From assembly GCA_047967505.1 (NCBI GenBank), contig CM106541.1: a DNA stretch of 64,000 bases; one strand, 5' to 3'. Below are positions 10,791 through 21,766 of the stretch, one piece after another. This DNA comes from Dipteris shenzhenensis (Eukaryota > Polypodiophyta > Polypodiopsida > Gleicheniales). Position numbers and translations under genes: made by a program. How positions within the stretch are numbered: position 1 is the stretch's first letter; each line of letters opens with the position of its first letter. Under the pieces are notes generated by a model that was not told where the DNA came from, made no database searches, and saw only the letters and a program-made list of their open reading frames with translations.

Positions 10791-11135
10791 TCCTTAAGGA
10801 AGACCTAACTAGGGAAACTCCAAAAGTTTCCATTACCGTTGCCTTAAGGGCCATGCTAAGAAGGGGGCACACGGTGTGAAAAGCACTCCCCTTTAAACTT
10901 TTGAACCAAAGAATGCAAACAATCAATATCTGGAGGCAAAGGCATGCATGGCACTAATGTCGTCAATAGAACTAAATCCTTAAGGATGACCTTAGTGAAA
11001 GCAAAACATTCCCATTACAAATGCCTAAAGGGTAATGCTAATAAAACCCTCAATCCTTAAGGATGACCTTAGTGAAAGCAAAACATTCTCATTACAAATG
11101 TATAAGGGTAATGCTAATAAGACACTTGTGGCATT
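10791..11135 (+). repeat. ~77-bp tandem duplication with a diverged third copy
   Basis: TCCTTAAGGATGACCTTAGT starts at 10977 and again at 11054, each followed by GAAAGCAAAACATTC and a TAATGCTAATAA block. A more diverged version starts at about 10791 (TCCTTAAGGAAGACCTAACT). Confidence 0.85.
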
Positions 11136-11855
11136 GCCTCTTACTTTATTGAAACCACACATGCACTAAAAAGACAGTGGCATAATACTCCCAAAAAAAG
11201 CTTCCTAGAAAGGAACAAAATCTAGTTTTTTAAAAAATACAAAGGAAATCACACTAAGTAACTTCATGTCTCTCCTAAAACATAATCTATGATCATTAAT
11301 TGTGGGAAACATGTATACACATGGGATTTATTCATGTGGGGTATACATAATATCAAAAGCATGCCATTATGCCCTATAAAATACCCCTGTGAGCATTGTT
11401 GGACATATATGATAATTACTTTGTAATTCTCCTCTTCCCTTCATGCCCCATTCTTAGAAATAGGTTGGTTTCTTTAATGAGCATGAAGCTTGCAGTATTA
11501 TCTCCCTAGTTGTACATGTGTACTAGCTAAATTGTTTTTGGAAGCATAAATGCTAACTTAGAATACTGAGAGAGATACTATTGACATATGTTACACATGC
11601 ATATGATTAATGCTACATCAAAAAAGACTAAGACTATGCATTAAGTATTTATCTTGGTGGTCATGAATAAACTTCTGAATGTAGGTGCTGGCTTTGATTC
11701 CTTCAATGCAGAGGGCTAAACAAAGCTTATGGGGGGCTTTTGGGCTCTCATTGGAGAAGTTAGATTTGTTGGTTAACGAGGATATGGTATAATTGTCTCT
11801 TCCTAGGACTAATGACTTAACAAGGGGAAGAGATCATAGGTAAGCACTGGATAGG

Positions 11856-11885
11856 CACAACAAGACAAAGCACCCATAGACGCGC
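11856..11885 (+). repeat. CACTA left terminal inverted repeat
   Basis: It reads CACAACAAGACAAAGCACCC and then ATAGACGCGC. It pairs with 19290-19319 with four mismatches and is preceded by the target duplication AGG at 11853-11855. The terminus is CACAA rather than the more common CACTA. Confidence 0.93.
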
Positions 11886-12130
11886 GCACAGACGCGTTTC
11901 ATGAACTAAATAAAAAACTTACGGGCGCGTTTATTTGCGCGTCTATTTGTGCATCAGGAGACCCGCGTCTAATTGCGCGTCTATATATCAGACTTATGCG
12001 CGTATAGACGCGCACAAACACGCGTAAATAGACGCGCTTATAAACGCTTTCATTGACGCACGTATAGACGCAAGTCGAACAGACAGACGCGAATATAAAC
12101 GCGTTTTTAAACGCACTGATAGACGCGCCT
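11878..12130. repeat. Left subterminal GACGCG repeat cluster
   Basis: Many copies of TAGACGCG, ACGCGTCTA, AAACGCG and close variants occur in both orientations. In En/Spm, short subterminal repeats like these are bound by TNPA, so they are likely transposase-binding sites. That role is inferred by analogy. Confidence 0.85.
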
Positions 12131-12489
12131 TTTTTTTTAAAAAAATTTTACAGAATACTGTGTATGTTGTGTATGCTATATAGTTACAAGAATCCCATAT
12201 ATTCCACATTCTGTAATTCAATTCTTACAGCCAACCACATTTTAATTACAATTCCAAATAAAATATTACAACTCCAAAACGCAATAAAATTGAAAGCTCA
12301 AAAAGTGCTTGTATATACATATAGCACGAAGCTAAGCCACGTCATGTGGCTCCAAGTACAAAAAATAAGGAAGCTAAGCCATGTCATGTGGCTTCAAGTA
12401 CAAAAAATAAGAGGAGTCTATATACAAGAGGCACGAAGCCAAGCCAATGGCTTTAAGTACAAAAAAGAATAGTAGCACTACTTCTACGA

Positions 12490-12588
12490 CTAATCCTCGC
12501 TACCTTCCACACTCCGTTCTGGGCTGCCTTCTGCGCTTCCTTCTGCACCTCCTTCCTCGTCTTCCTCATCGTCTTGTGCAGGGGCGGC
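12490..12588 (-). other. Possible last exon of the CACTA accessory gene (acidic tail)
   Basis: On the minus strand a 3' splice site (cccttgtttacag) is followed by a frame rich in Asp/Glu/Gly/Ser (QDDEEDEEGGAEGS) that ends in TAG at 12492-12490. It would give the minus-strand gene an acidic C-terminus. The preceding frame, however, ends in TAG directly before the only nearby GT, at about 12675, so it could be joined only if that stop is a mutation. Confidence 0.4.
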
Positions 12589-12674
12589 CTGTAAACAAGG
12601 GACAACATATATCAATGTATGAAAAATCAAATCTTTACTTATAATTTTGGCATTATTTAATTACTTTCAAATAC

Positions 12675-13950
12675 CTAGGGGGCCTGTCCAGTAGCTCGGG
12701 TATACTGCTCCTCAGTAATCAACCCGTCATCATAGAAGTGCCTCCATGTATCTCCTCTGCGATGGTGGCGGTGGTAGGCTGTCTCCACTGGAGTAGGGTA
12801 TCTGCCCACGATCTCAAGCTGCATGACCGCGATACGCTTTGTGGAGGGATTAGTACAAAGAAACAACCAACCTCCTAATAAACTACATAAGCAATATAAT
12901 TTGAGATCGATACTTACAAATTGGGCCTCCCATGATTCAACACCCCCTGCTCCAAAATGCGCGCTTCCATATTCCTCCATCTGGATCCTCCGTGCCTCCA
13001 CGTGCTGCAGACTGGGCTCCTCACTCACTGACTTCATTGCCTTCTTCCACTCACGCTTCTGAGCGGTGTGGGGTGGGCCCCTTGGAGGTTGACCTGCCTC
13101 AATCCTGGCAAGCTCCGCTAGTGCCTGCCTCTTAAGGGAAGACCTTTTATTGCTAAGTATCGTAACAATCTTTGACTTCCCCCATTTAACTGTGAACTGG
13201 CGATTGGGGGGGTTAGGATACCTAGAGCGAACAGTAGCGAGGGTCTCATCAGCCAACCTCTTTGGGTGGTCTTTATAGTGGATAAAGCAATCTCTGTAAT
13301 TGTTAGCAATTACAGAGCGCATGAAGGCCATGATGTCCTTCCCCCGCGCATCCATCAAGATGCCTCCTGTATGAGTGATGTCATAATAAATCGTACCATC
13401 ACCCAGAGGCACGTCTAAATCATCTGAATCATCCTCCTCCTCACCCCCACATGGCCCAAAGCACTGTGCCATGCATCCGCCACCGCTCTCCCTGCTACTA
13501 CGCCTGCTACCCTGTCGTGTCGAGCTCGTACGCTGGCCACTCATAGCTAGGGACTGCACGGGACTACGCTGACCACTCGTAGCTGGAGAACCGAGTCTCG
13601 ACGGCTGGGGAGTACGTCGACGGCTCGCCGAGACAGAAGGACCTCCTGACGGCATGGGGGAAGGCGCATAAGACGAGATGGCAGAAGGGACATAAGACGG
13701 CATGGGGGAAGAGGCATAAGACAGTACGGGGGAAGGGGCATAAGAACGGCTATGCGGACTCCGCTGGGGTGATCTCAGGCGGTGTGGGGTGGCTCGGAGT
13801 CTGTAGTGCCGACTCCTGGGGAGTGTTAAGGGTACCCGTCATATACCCATATAACTCAGCAGGACTAGGAGGGTGCCCTAAAAGATTATATAAGTCCTTC
13901 CATATCGATTCCCGCGGATCAGGTGAGCTAGAAGCACTTCCTCCCCACAT
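12675..13950 (-). pseudogene. CACTA accessory transposase (TNPA-like, Transposase_24 type), frameshifted
   Basis: The likely start is the ATG at 13950, just after a 3' splice site (ttttttccag). The first part contains ESIWKDLYNLLGHPPSPAEL. A one-base shift near 13745 moves to the long frame that ends at 12675. That frame has a Ser/Pro-rich repeat segment, an acidic patch and a core with DGTIYYDITHTGG, DCFIHYKDHP, FTVKWGKSKIV and KREWKKAMKSVSEEPSL. This pattern is typical of the second protein of plant CACTA elements. An in-frame 81-base intron (about 12837-12917, GTAAGT donor) probably separates ESWEAQF from RIAVMQLEIVGRYPTP. The gene is divergent from the transposase gene, with the central repeat clusters between them. 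The protein would bind the element's GACGCG repeats by analogy with TNPA. Confidence 0.7.
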
Positions 13951-13989
13951 GTTGAACTGGAAAAAAGGAAACAAATCTATTACTGGGGA

Positions 13990-14310
13990 AGAAAAAAGAG
14001 GCTCTGTCAGAGCGCGTCTATAGACCCGTCTGATTTGCGCGTCTATAGACGCGTCTAACAGAGCGTTTAACAATTCGTTTAAAAGTGCGTCTAACAGTCC
14101 GTCTAACAGTCCGTCTAAAAGAGCGTTTAAAAGCGCGTTTAACAGTTCGTTTAAAAGTCTGTTTAATAGGCCGTCTGCGTGAGCGTCTACAGACGCGTCT
14201 GTGTGTCTATGCAACAAGCCAGACGCGCGGATAGACGCGCCTGTAGACGCGCTCTTAGATGCGTCCTGAGACGCGCCTATAGACGCGTTCCGATAGGCGA
14301 GAATACTAAA
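13990..14310. repeat. Central GACGCG repeat cluster, accessory-gene side
   Basis: Tandem variants of GCGTCTATAGACGCGTCT, GTCTAACAGTCC and GCGTTTAAAAGC fill about 320 bases directly upstream of the minus-strand gene. The core TAGACGCG is the same as at both termini. Confidence 0.85.
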
Positions 14311-14689
14311 AAGTCGAAAAGGACGTTGCGCCCGACAAAAGAACTTGTCGCTCATACCTAGATCCTGCGTTTCGTGGATGCGAGAAAGTACAAAACTGGA
14401 AAGAGCAAGCAAGAACAACTTGGAAAGGACTTACTTGGAAAAAGGTATGGAAGGATCTTTCTTTTCCAAACTTGTTTCTTCTCCTTGTTCGTACTCCTCC
14501 TCTCCCTTAGGCTTGGAAGCAAGTGTAGGTATGGTCCCTTTCTCTTGAGTGCAAGCTTGGAACTGTGTATGGGAGGCTCTCTCTTAAGCTTCGAATCTAT
14601 GGAACTGCTAATAAAGAAGGAAGGAAGCCGCTCGCGAAGTTTAAGTAATGAAAAGAAAAGCAAAGCGAGCGGCGCGCCGAAAAGCAAGT

Positions 14690-14815
14690 TTAAAAGCCGC
14701 GTTTATAGTCGCGTCTATTAGTGCGTCTATAGGTGCGTCTAAATACACAAAGTAGACGCGCATTTAGACGCGCCGTTAGATGCGATATTAGACGCGACTA
14801 TAGACGCAACACAGA
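14690..14815. repeat. Central GACGCG repeat cluster, transposase side
   Basis: Repeats such as GCGTCTATTAGTGCGTC and TAGACGCGCATTTAGACGCG lie directly upstream of the transposase start at 14870. With the cluster at 13990-14310 they bracket the shared 5' region of the two divergent genes. Confidence 0.85.
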
Positions 14816-14869
14816 GTTTAAATTAAGCATTTGAAGAAGAGCAAATTTGGTGGGTTGTTTGTTTGTAGG

Positions 14870-17800
14870 ATGTCTCCATCTTCAACAAGTAGCTCCAGTG
14901 AGGATGAATCCCTCCGTATCCACCATCGCGAAATGTGGTTGGAGCAAAAAATCAAATGTCTGTGTGATCGATGTCAAGGAAACATGTATCGTGCACGCAG
15001 GATTACGCTCAATCATATCTCAAAGTATGGAGAATGGGATGTGACCGTAAACAGGGTAAGGGTTTGTAAGTTAAGGTTGATTGAGATACCTATGGGTGTT
15101 CATATGTTTGAGTTATGATCCCGTTTTAATTTGATACAGGATGCAGTGCCACACCCGCACATGTTACCCTATGTCCGTCGTGAGGAGGCGAAGCGTCGGC
15201 AATATGAGGTGGGATCTTCAGGAGGGACCGTTACGGATGCATGGATTGATGGTGATAGTAGCCCTCCGCCATTACCTCATGAAGCCGTGGAGGAGGAGGT
15301 GTTTGATGATATGGTGCGGGATTTATATGTCCATCAAGGGAGGGATAATAGCATGGAGCAGGATGATCTTTTTACCGCAGCATCGACTCCACTGTTTGAG
15401 GGGTGCACATTCTCTGTTCTACGTGCCTCCCTTGAGTTACTAAACTTGCAAACCATCTATGGATGGAGCAATGCAAGTTTGAATGCATTACTTAAGTAAG
15501 CTTTAAAGTCGATTTTGCAAACATGGTGAATTATGCGCGTGGGTCAATTACTCGAATGCTTTTCCTCATTTATGGTCTTCACGTGCAGGCTATTGTGTAA
15601 AATGCTTCCAAGGGAGAATAAATTACTGACCTCAAGAGATATGGCAAGGCAACATGTGACTTCTCTTGGAGGATTAGATTACAAGCGCATCCATGCATGT
15701 GTCAACGATTGCGTTTTGTTTCGTGGACTACATAAGGATGCAAGAGAGTGTCCTACTTGTGGAGAGGCAAGATATAGAGCAGATCTCAAAACCTTGGACG
15801 TGCCTCGTAAGGTATTGCGACATTTTCCCATAATCCCTCGCATCCAACATATGTTCAAGTGCAAATCTATTGCAGAGCTCATGTCATGGCATTCCTCCCA
15901 TTGATCAACCGATGGCAAGTGGAGAACTCCCGCGGACTCTCCTGCGTGGAAGCATATTGAAGACACATGGCCAAGCTTCAAGGAAGAACCTAGGAGCGTG
16001 AGACTTGGATTGGGTATGGACGGTGTGAACCCATTTGGTCTCAAAAGCACGTCTTACAGTGTATGGCCAGTGGTATTGGTGAATTACAATCTTCCACCCT
16101 CTATGGCTATTAAGAAAGGACATGTCATGCTATCCCTTCTAATTCTAGGAAAACATAAAGTCAAAAACCCTGATGTTTATTTGGAGCCTTTGATTGATGA
16201 GCTAGAGATACTTTGGAGAGGTATCGAGGTGCATGATGTGAGTAGGCCTCCCTCGTCACGAGACTTCAACTGCAAAAGCAGTCTTGATGTGGACGATGCA
16301 TGACTTCCCAGGCTATGGCGAGTGTTCAGGTAAGCATTGCATTTTTTAATTATGAATAGGCAAAGGACGTGGCACCCTAAACCCACCTTCCACTCTTAAT
16401 TGCATCTATTGTTTAGGTCTCACTACATCGGGTTACCATGCATGTCCTGTTTGTGGTCCTTCGCTAGTTGCCTCATAGGCAGACGCATTGAATAAGGTCA
16501 TCTATGAGAATCACCATCGATTTCTCCCACCTGATCATCCTAGATATGTTGCCCCTTGGAATGAAGTCCTCCCACAATCACTCATCGCGGCAGATTGGAT
16601 GAGAATTTGGGACGGCTCCACGACTCCTCCACCACTTGGCATGAGCCAGTAAGGATTTGTAACTATTGGCTGGAAGTAAAGATTGGCTATATTGGTTGAA
16701 AGTAAAGATTGCACGCTAACACTTTATTTTGTTTAGATACTCCATCTTTTATCGTTTACCATATTGGTCCCACCTCAAGATCAATCACCTGCTCGATCCC
16801 ATGCATATCTTCAAGAATGTGGCATCTACCATTTGGGAGCATTTGAATGGGACACGAGATTCAGCAGGCATAAGGGAGGATCTACGTGCCACAGGGAGGA
16901 TGCGTGAAGCTTGGCCTCAAGAGAGACCAAATGGGCGTGTTTTTTTACCTCGTGCACCGTGGATGTTATCAAAGCTAGAGATGGCGACGGTGAAGCACGC
17001 TATTACTACAATTCGTACTCCCACTGGATGCATGAGGTGTTTGAAGGGAGCCTTTACAAAGAGCAAGAAAAGAGGTGTAGAGCAATTATATGGCTTGAAA
17101 TCTCATGATTGGCACAAGATGCTCCAAGTAAGTACTTTATATGCATAATATCTTTTTTCTTTCAAATTTGTGAGTGAATAGCTATAAGCAACTAATCAAC
17201 CACCTCCTCGTGGGTTCAGTTCATACTACCTACTAGCATTTCACATAGTGCATCAAAGGACGAGAAAGATTGTATTTACAAGATGGGCGAGCTTGTGAGG
17301 TATGTGAGCTCAAAGGAAATAGATCCCACCACGCTTGAGAATGCTCGAGTTATGTCAGTGGAGGCGGTTTGTTTAGTGGAGGAGACATTTCCACGTTCTA
17401 TTCTCACAAGCCAACTACATCTCATAGTACATTTGGTGGATGAGATTGCTATATGCGGTACTATACATGCACGATGGTTGTTCTTCCTCGAGCGCTTAAT
17501 GAAGACGTTGAAGGGCTGCGTGAGACAAAATGCAAGACCCGAAGGTAGCATGGTCGAGGGTTGGTTGGTACAAGAGTCACTTGTATATATTTCTGAGTTT
17601 CTTGTTGATGTGGATAGCTCTCTCCCACGACTATGGAGAGATGATGAAGACCTAAGGATGACCTCTATTGTGCCTCAAGGAAAAGGACGCAACAAAGTAA
17701 TAGACACGGAGTTGCATAATAGTATCAACCTCTTTTGCGTGCTTAATAGTGATGTGATGAAAAGATGGGTGACAAGATACGAGGATGCAAAGGCAAGAAG

Positions 17801-18743
17801 ACAAGAAGAAAGGGCCCTCTTTCGTACACACCACGGATCTCGTGTGCCATACCCTCAGCATCTAAGAGCACTTCCAAAGGATATTCATGTGGATTGGCTA
17901 CTTGATGAAATGGAGAAAGCAGAGAAAGACGAGGGGATGCATATCACAATCGAAGAATGGGAGTATGCTAGGGGATGCATGAGCAAGGTCGGTATATAGA
18001 ATGTTATGCATAAGTTAGGAGCTTTTTATAATTTAGATTGCTTATTTAATTGATTTTTTCTTGGTGTAGTGCACTATGTTCAATGCTATATGGTGTGAGG
18101 GCAAGCATTTTCGAACACAACGGATTGATGATAAGAGAAACACACAAGATTGCGGCGTCATTGCTAGCTTTGAGGGAGCCAATGGAGCCATGGATGATTA
18201 TTGTGGCATAATCCAAGATATCATTATGCTTGACTTTCGACGCTTCTTTGTGTATGTTTTGGATGTAAAGTGGTTTAAGGACGTGGTGGAAAGAGGCCCT
18301 AATGCAACAATCAAACGCCATGCAAGTGGCTTTGTAACTATTGACTCCACAAAGTTTTGGCAAAGTAGGAAGGACACACTAGTACTACCGCAACAATGTG
18401 AACAGGTACTGTGCACACACATAAAAATACTCGCTTTTAAATATTTGATGCAAGAAAAGTAACATGATTGTATTTGTGTTTGAATTAGGTTGTCTATCAA
18501 CCAATGGTGGATAATAATAGATGGTGGCATGTCATACCTATTATGCCACGTTCCAAAGTGATGTATAGTACATTTACTAATATGGAGCGTATGGAGGATG
18601 ATCATGGCCATGGACGTGATGATGACCGTGATACAAGAGAGGAAGATGATCATGAGATAGGAGATATAGATATTGAGGCCGGCATTACCCGTGAGGACGA
18701 GCCTACCATTGGAGATGTTGATTTCGATGAGCACTTTCGATGA
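14870..18743 (+). pseudogene. CACTA main transposase (Tnp2/TNPD type), spliced and damaged
   Basis: Recognisable exons are about 14870-15055, 15140-15495, 15589-16320, 16415-16648, 16737-17127, 17220-17987, 18070-18405 and 18489-18743, most with GT-AG borders. Landmarks in order are an N-terminal Ser-rich start, ARECPTCGEARYRADLKTL with paired cysteines, GMDGVNPFGLKSTSYSVWPV, a MHDFPGYG block, a CPVCGPS zinc-like motif, HLLDPMHIFKNVA (with a catalytic-type Asp), and LHLIVHLVDEI then ERLMKTLKGCVRQNARPEG of the DUF4218 region. An acidic tail follows. These are hallmarks of plant En/Spm transposases, which cut at the CACTA ends. Damage is visible as TGA at 15902-15904, a one-base frameshift near 16280 and TAG in the CPVCG exon. 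The ORF is therefore broken, though most domains are intact in sequence. Confidence 0.9.
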
Positions 18744-19029
18744 GCACATGAGTGGCACAAGTAGTAGTGGGTTGAATGTATTTGTAGATCTAAACACTTG
18801 TTTGGATTTTGAAGTAGATAGTTTGGCAAGGGTTGATCTCATTGAGGATGAGATTGAACCGTAGCCCCACAATTGATATTGGCAAAACTATTTTACATAT
18901 TGTCTCATTCTCCTCATTTCACTTAATTCTTGTATATGTGGGCTTGCAAAAAATTATGTGCTTTGGTAATCATGGGCAATGTTTGGAAAGCAATGATGTA
19001 CACCAAAATCTCACTTTCTGTATTCTCTG

Positions 19030-19300
19030 GAGCGCGTCTACTTACGCGTCTAAATGCGCGTCTGATTCTCAGTGTACACGCGCAAATAAACGCGCAAATA
19101 CACGCGCAGATAAACGCGCTAATAAACGGGATGTTAGACGGGCCCGTATTTTCTCAGACCAAATGCGCAAATAGACGCGGTGATTTATGCGCAAATAAAC
19201 GAGCGTTTAGCCGTGCTTATAGACGCGCCCGTAATTTCTCTACTAAAGCAACGCCTATAGATGCGCCCGCTATTTTGCGCGTCTACCAAGCGCGTCTATA
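19030..19300. repeat. Right subterminal GACGCG repeat cluster
   Basis: Repeats of GCGCGTCTA, AAACGCGCAAATA and TAGACGCG variants run up to the right terminal inverted repeat. They match the left and central clusters. Confidence 0.85.
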
Positions 19301-19319
19301 GTTGCTTTGTGTTGTTGTG
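19290..19319 (-). repeat. CACTA right terminal inverted repeat
   Basis: The plus strand ends GTTGCTTTGTGTTGTTGTG, the inverted partner of 11856-11885. The target duplication AGG follows at 19320-19322. Confidence 0.93.
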
Positions 19320-19322
19320 AGG

Positions 19323-20920
19323 GAGGGAGCTTAAGTGGTTGAAAATGATGTTGGGGCTACTACTAGGTTAAGATTGAGGTTCGAATGCTAACATTACTAT
19401 TGTTGAGGAATAAAGGGGTAGATCGTCTAATGTTGGGCTAGGAATTGATAGGCCACATGTGATTTGATGATTTTATCACGAACTAAACCTAGAATATCAC
19501 ACAATAAGGTCTAACAAAACTATATAAAAGGGAGCTCCAACCCCATGAATACCACACGGTTTGGCATTGCAAAAGTCATCCACATGCTCATGCATGCTCC
19601 TCCTTCCTCCTACTCATCCATGCTCCTCTTGTCTCATGCTCACACGTGCTTCTGTTGCTTCTCCTCCCCCTACTCATGCATATTTGTATGCCCTCATCCT
19701 CACATCAGTCCTCCACTTGCTTCTCCTACCTCATAATCATTCATGGTCCTTCTCATCCCTCCTCAAGCATGACCTACCTTCTATCATGGCCTATCATAGT
19801 CTCTGTAAACTCTGTGACTATTGATGGCACCATTTGAGGAGATCTCACATGTTACCATATGTGACCGTATAGTTGCAGGATCAATATGGCCATTTGGAGG
19901 GTGTCCAAATAGCCAAATTCATGCCGTTTTGGCATTTTTGGACACCCCATGATGCCCCGACCAACTTTGCTTTTGCGCCGCAGTCAAATTCCTCCTACAT
20001 TTACCAAAAATGGACATTGAAATGGCTAAGGTTGTCAAATTCCTTCATCTATGCTTCAAAATGTATACTTCTTCGTAGAAAATCATGAAATGCATCAATC
20101 CTTTACAAGGTGATGTAGGAAATTATCAAAATTTGGTTTTTAAACACTCCATCTAATCAATGTGGTGCCGTGGTCAAATCCCTTCTACATATGTATTGGA
20201 ATAGCCAAACTTGGCAAACAACATTTTATTAACTCGTAAGTTACATCAAAATGTGATATAACTTTTGTGTGCAAGATGATATAAAAAAAGATGCAATATT
20301 TAAAAAAACAGATAATTAAAATAGCCATAACAAAATATTCACCATTTGGCCATAGATACATGAAAAATTTTAGCGTTCAAAAGAAGAAATAGGTGTTTGT
20401 ATTTCAAATTGTATTACAAAGAGGCTTCATAGCATGTTTCTTTTTTTCTTCAGTTCTAATACACCAATAATAGGGTGTTTGAATCCTTGACTAAGTTCTT
20501 AGAAAGATCGCTATGCTATTTGGAATCTCACATTCAACTTGTAAGTTTTTATAATCTCATGTACAACACATTGGAATGCATCACGTAGGTTGCCTTGGGT
20601 CAATACTGTGAATTCTCCATGCCTTCTTGTAATTCATACTTGCTACTACACACATGAAGAAACATCATTTTAGAAATTTAAATTTAAATAAATGTAATGC
20701 ATCATGTGAATTCTTCTTCTTCAACCAACTTTTGAGCCTAAAAGAACAACTAAGGGAACCTTAGCAAAAGCAATGCACCACTGTGGATAATCCAAAGTAA
20801 GAAATTACATTGAAACCCTATGGAATTAACCTTTTAGTTCATAGTCTCCTCTTTAGAGCACCTCCAATGGTTCAAGATGCTTCTTTTGCAATTCTATCTG
20901 AACCCCAGTCTCATAAAATA
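19323..20920. other. Stretch without a recognisable gene
   Basis: A C/T-rich segment (about 19560-19760, CATGCTCCTCCT-like) gives open frames of simple composition. The rest is AT-rich. No conserved domain, LTR boundary or RNA gene was recognised. Confidence 0.45.
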
Positions 20921-20927
20921 GTCCATA

Positions 20928-21766
20928 CTACAATGTGGACTTCACATACCTCAGTATGCGTCTAGCCGCATCCAAATGTGATTTCCTTGGAGCCTGCATA
21001 AACTGACTTACCAACCCAAGAGCATAGCTCAAATCTGGCCTGGTAATAGTCATATAAATTAAACTTCCTACTATGCGTCTATACATAGTAGGGTCTTCCA
21101 GAAGCTCACCTGCATCTGTGCTCAGCTTCACATTCTGCTCCAAAGGAACTGAAATAGGCTTACAGCCTGTCATCCCATATTTGGACAGCATGTCCAATCC
21201 ATACTGCCTCTACAAGAGCCATATCCCACTTGTGGATCTAATCACCTCAATGCCCAAGAAGTAACGCACCTCTCCCAAATCCTTCATCTCAAACTTTTGC
21301 TTCAATAGCATTTTCACATGCAGGATATCTTCATCACTATCACCTGTGATGATCAAATCATCAACATAAATGACAAGCAGCATAATACCTTTCTCTGTTT
21401 TTCTCACATAAAGTGAGAAATCTACCATGGAAATCTGAAAGCCAATAGTGACAAGATATTGTCCTATCTTGTCAGACCATGCGTTGGGTGCTTGCTTCAA
21501 GCCATACAAGGCTTTCTTCAACCAGCTACAAACAAACTATGGATGAACAGCATGCACATAAGCTGGTGGCTGCTCCATATAGACCTCTTCTTGCAAATCA
21601 CCATGCAAATCACCTCTCAAAACATCCCTTGTCTTCCTTACTCTAGGTGTAACAACAGAAGGAATACCCAACTCATCATCAAGGCTCTGTTCTGAGCCAC
21701 TGGATTCACCATCCACATAAGAGTGACCTGCATTCACATCAACCATGGGCTGATCTACTTTCTCTT
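20928..21766 (-). pseudogene. Copia pol fragment: linker, reverse transcriptase and start of RNase H
   Basis: On the minus strand the sequence reads, in order, a linker like that of the copy at 34012 (LDDELGIPSVVTPRVRK), a deletion junction near 21525, then KKALYGLKQAPNAWSDKIG, the reverse-transcriptase catalytic LLVIYVDDLIITG and YFLGIEV. After a stop near 21210 come MLSKYGMTGCKPISVPLEQN and YRRIVGSLIYMTITRPDLSY at the RNase H border. The order and motifs are typical of plant Copia pol. The N-terminal half of reverse transcriptase is missing and frames are interrupted. At about 21766 it abuts another Copia fragment in the opposite orientation. Confidence 0.88.

Larger units (their letters stand above)
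11856..19319 (+). mobile_element. CACTA (En/Spm) superfamily DNA transposon, complete ends, 7.46 kb
   Basis: The left end begins CACAACAAGACAAAGCA and the right end, read on the other strand, begins CACAACAACACAAAGCA. Over the first 30 bases the two ends match at 26 positions. A 3-base direct repeat AGG flanks the element (11853-11855 and 19320-19322), the target duplication length of CACTA elements. Inside are a spliced Tnp2-type transposase gene on the plus strand (14870-18743) and a TNPA/Transposase_24-like gene on the minus strand (12675-13950). Clusters of GACGCG/TAGACGCG repeats sit near both ends and in the centre. The transposase has stop codons and a frameshift, so this copy is probably not autonomous now, although its ends look mobilisable. 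Confidence 0.95.
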
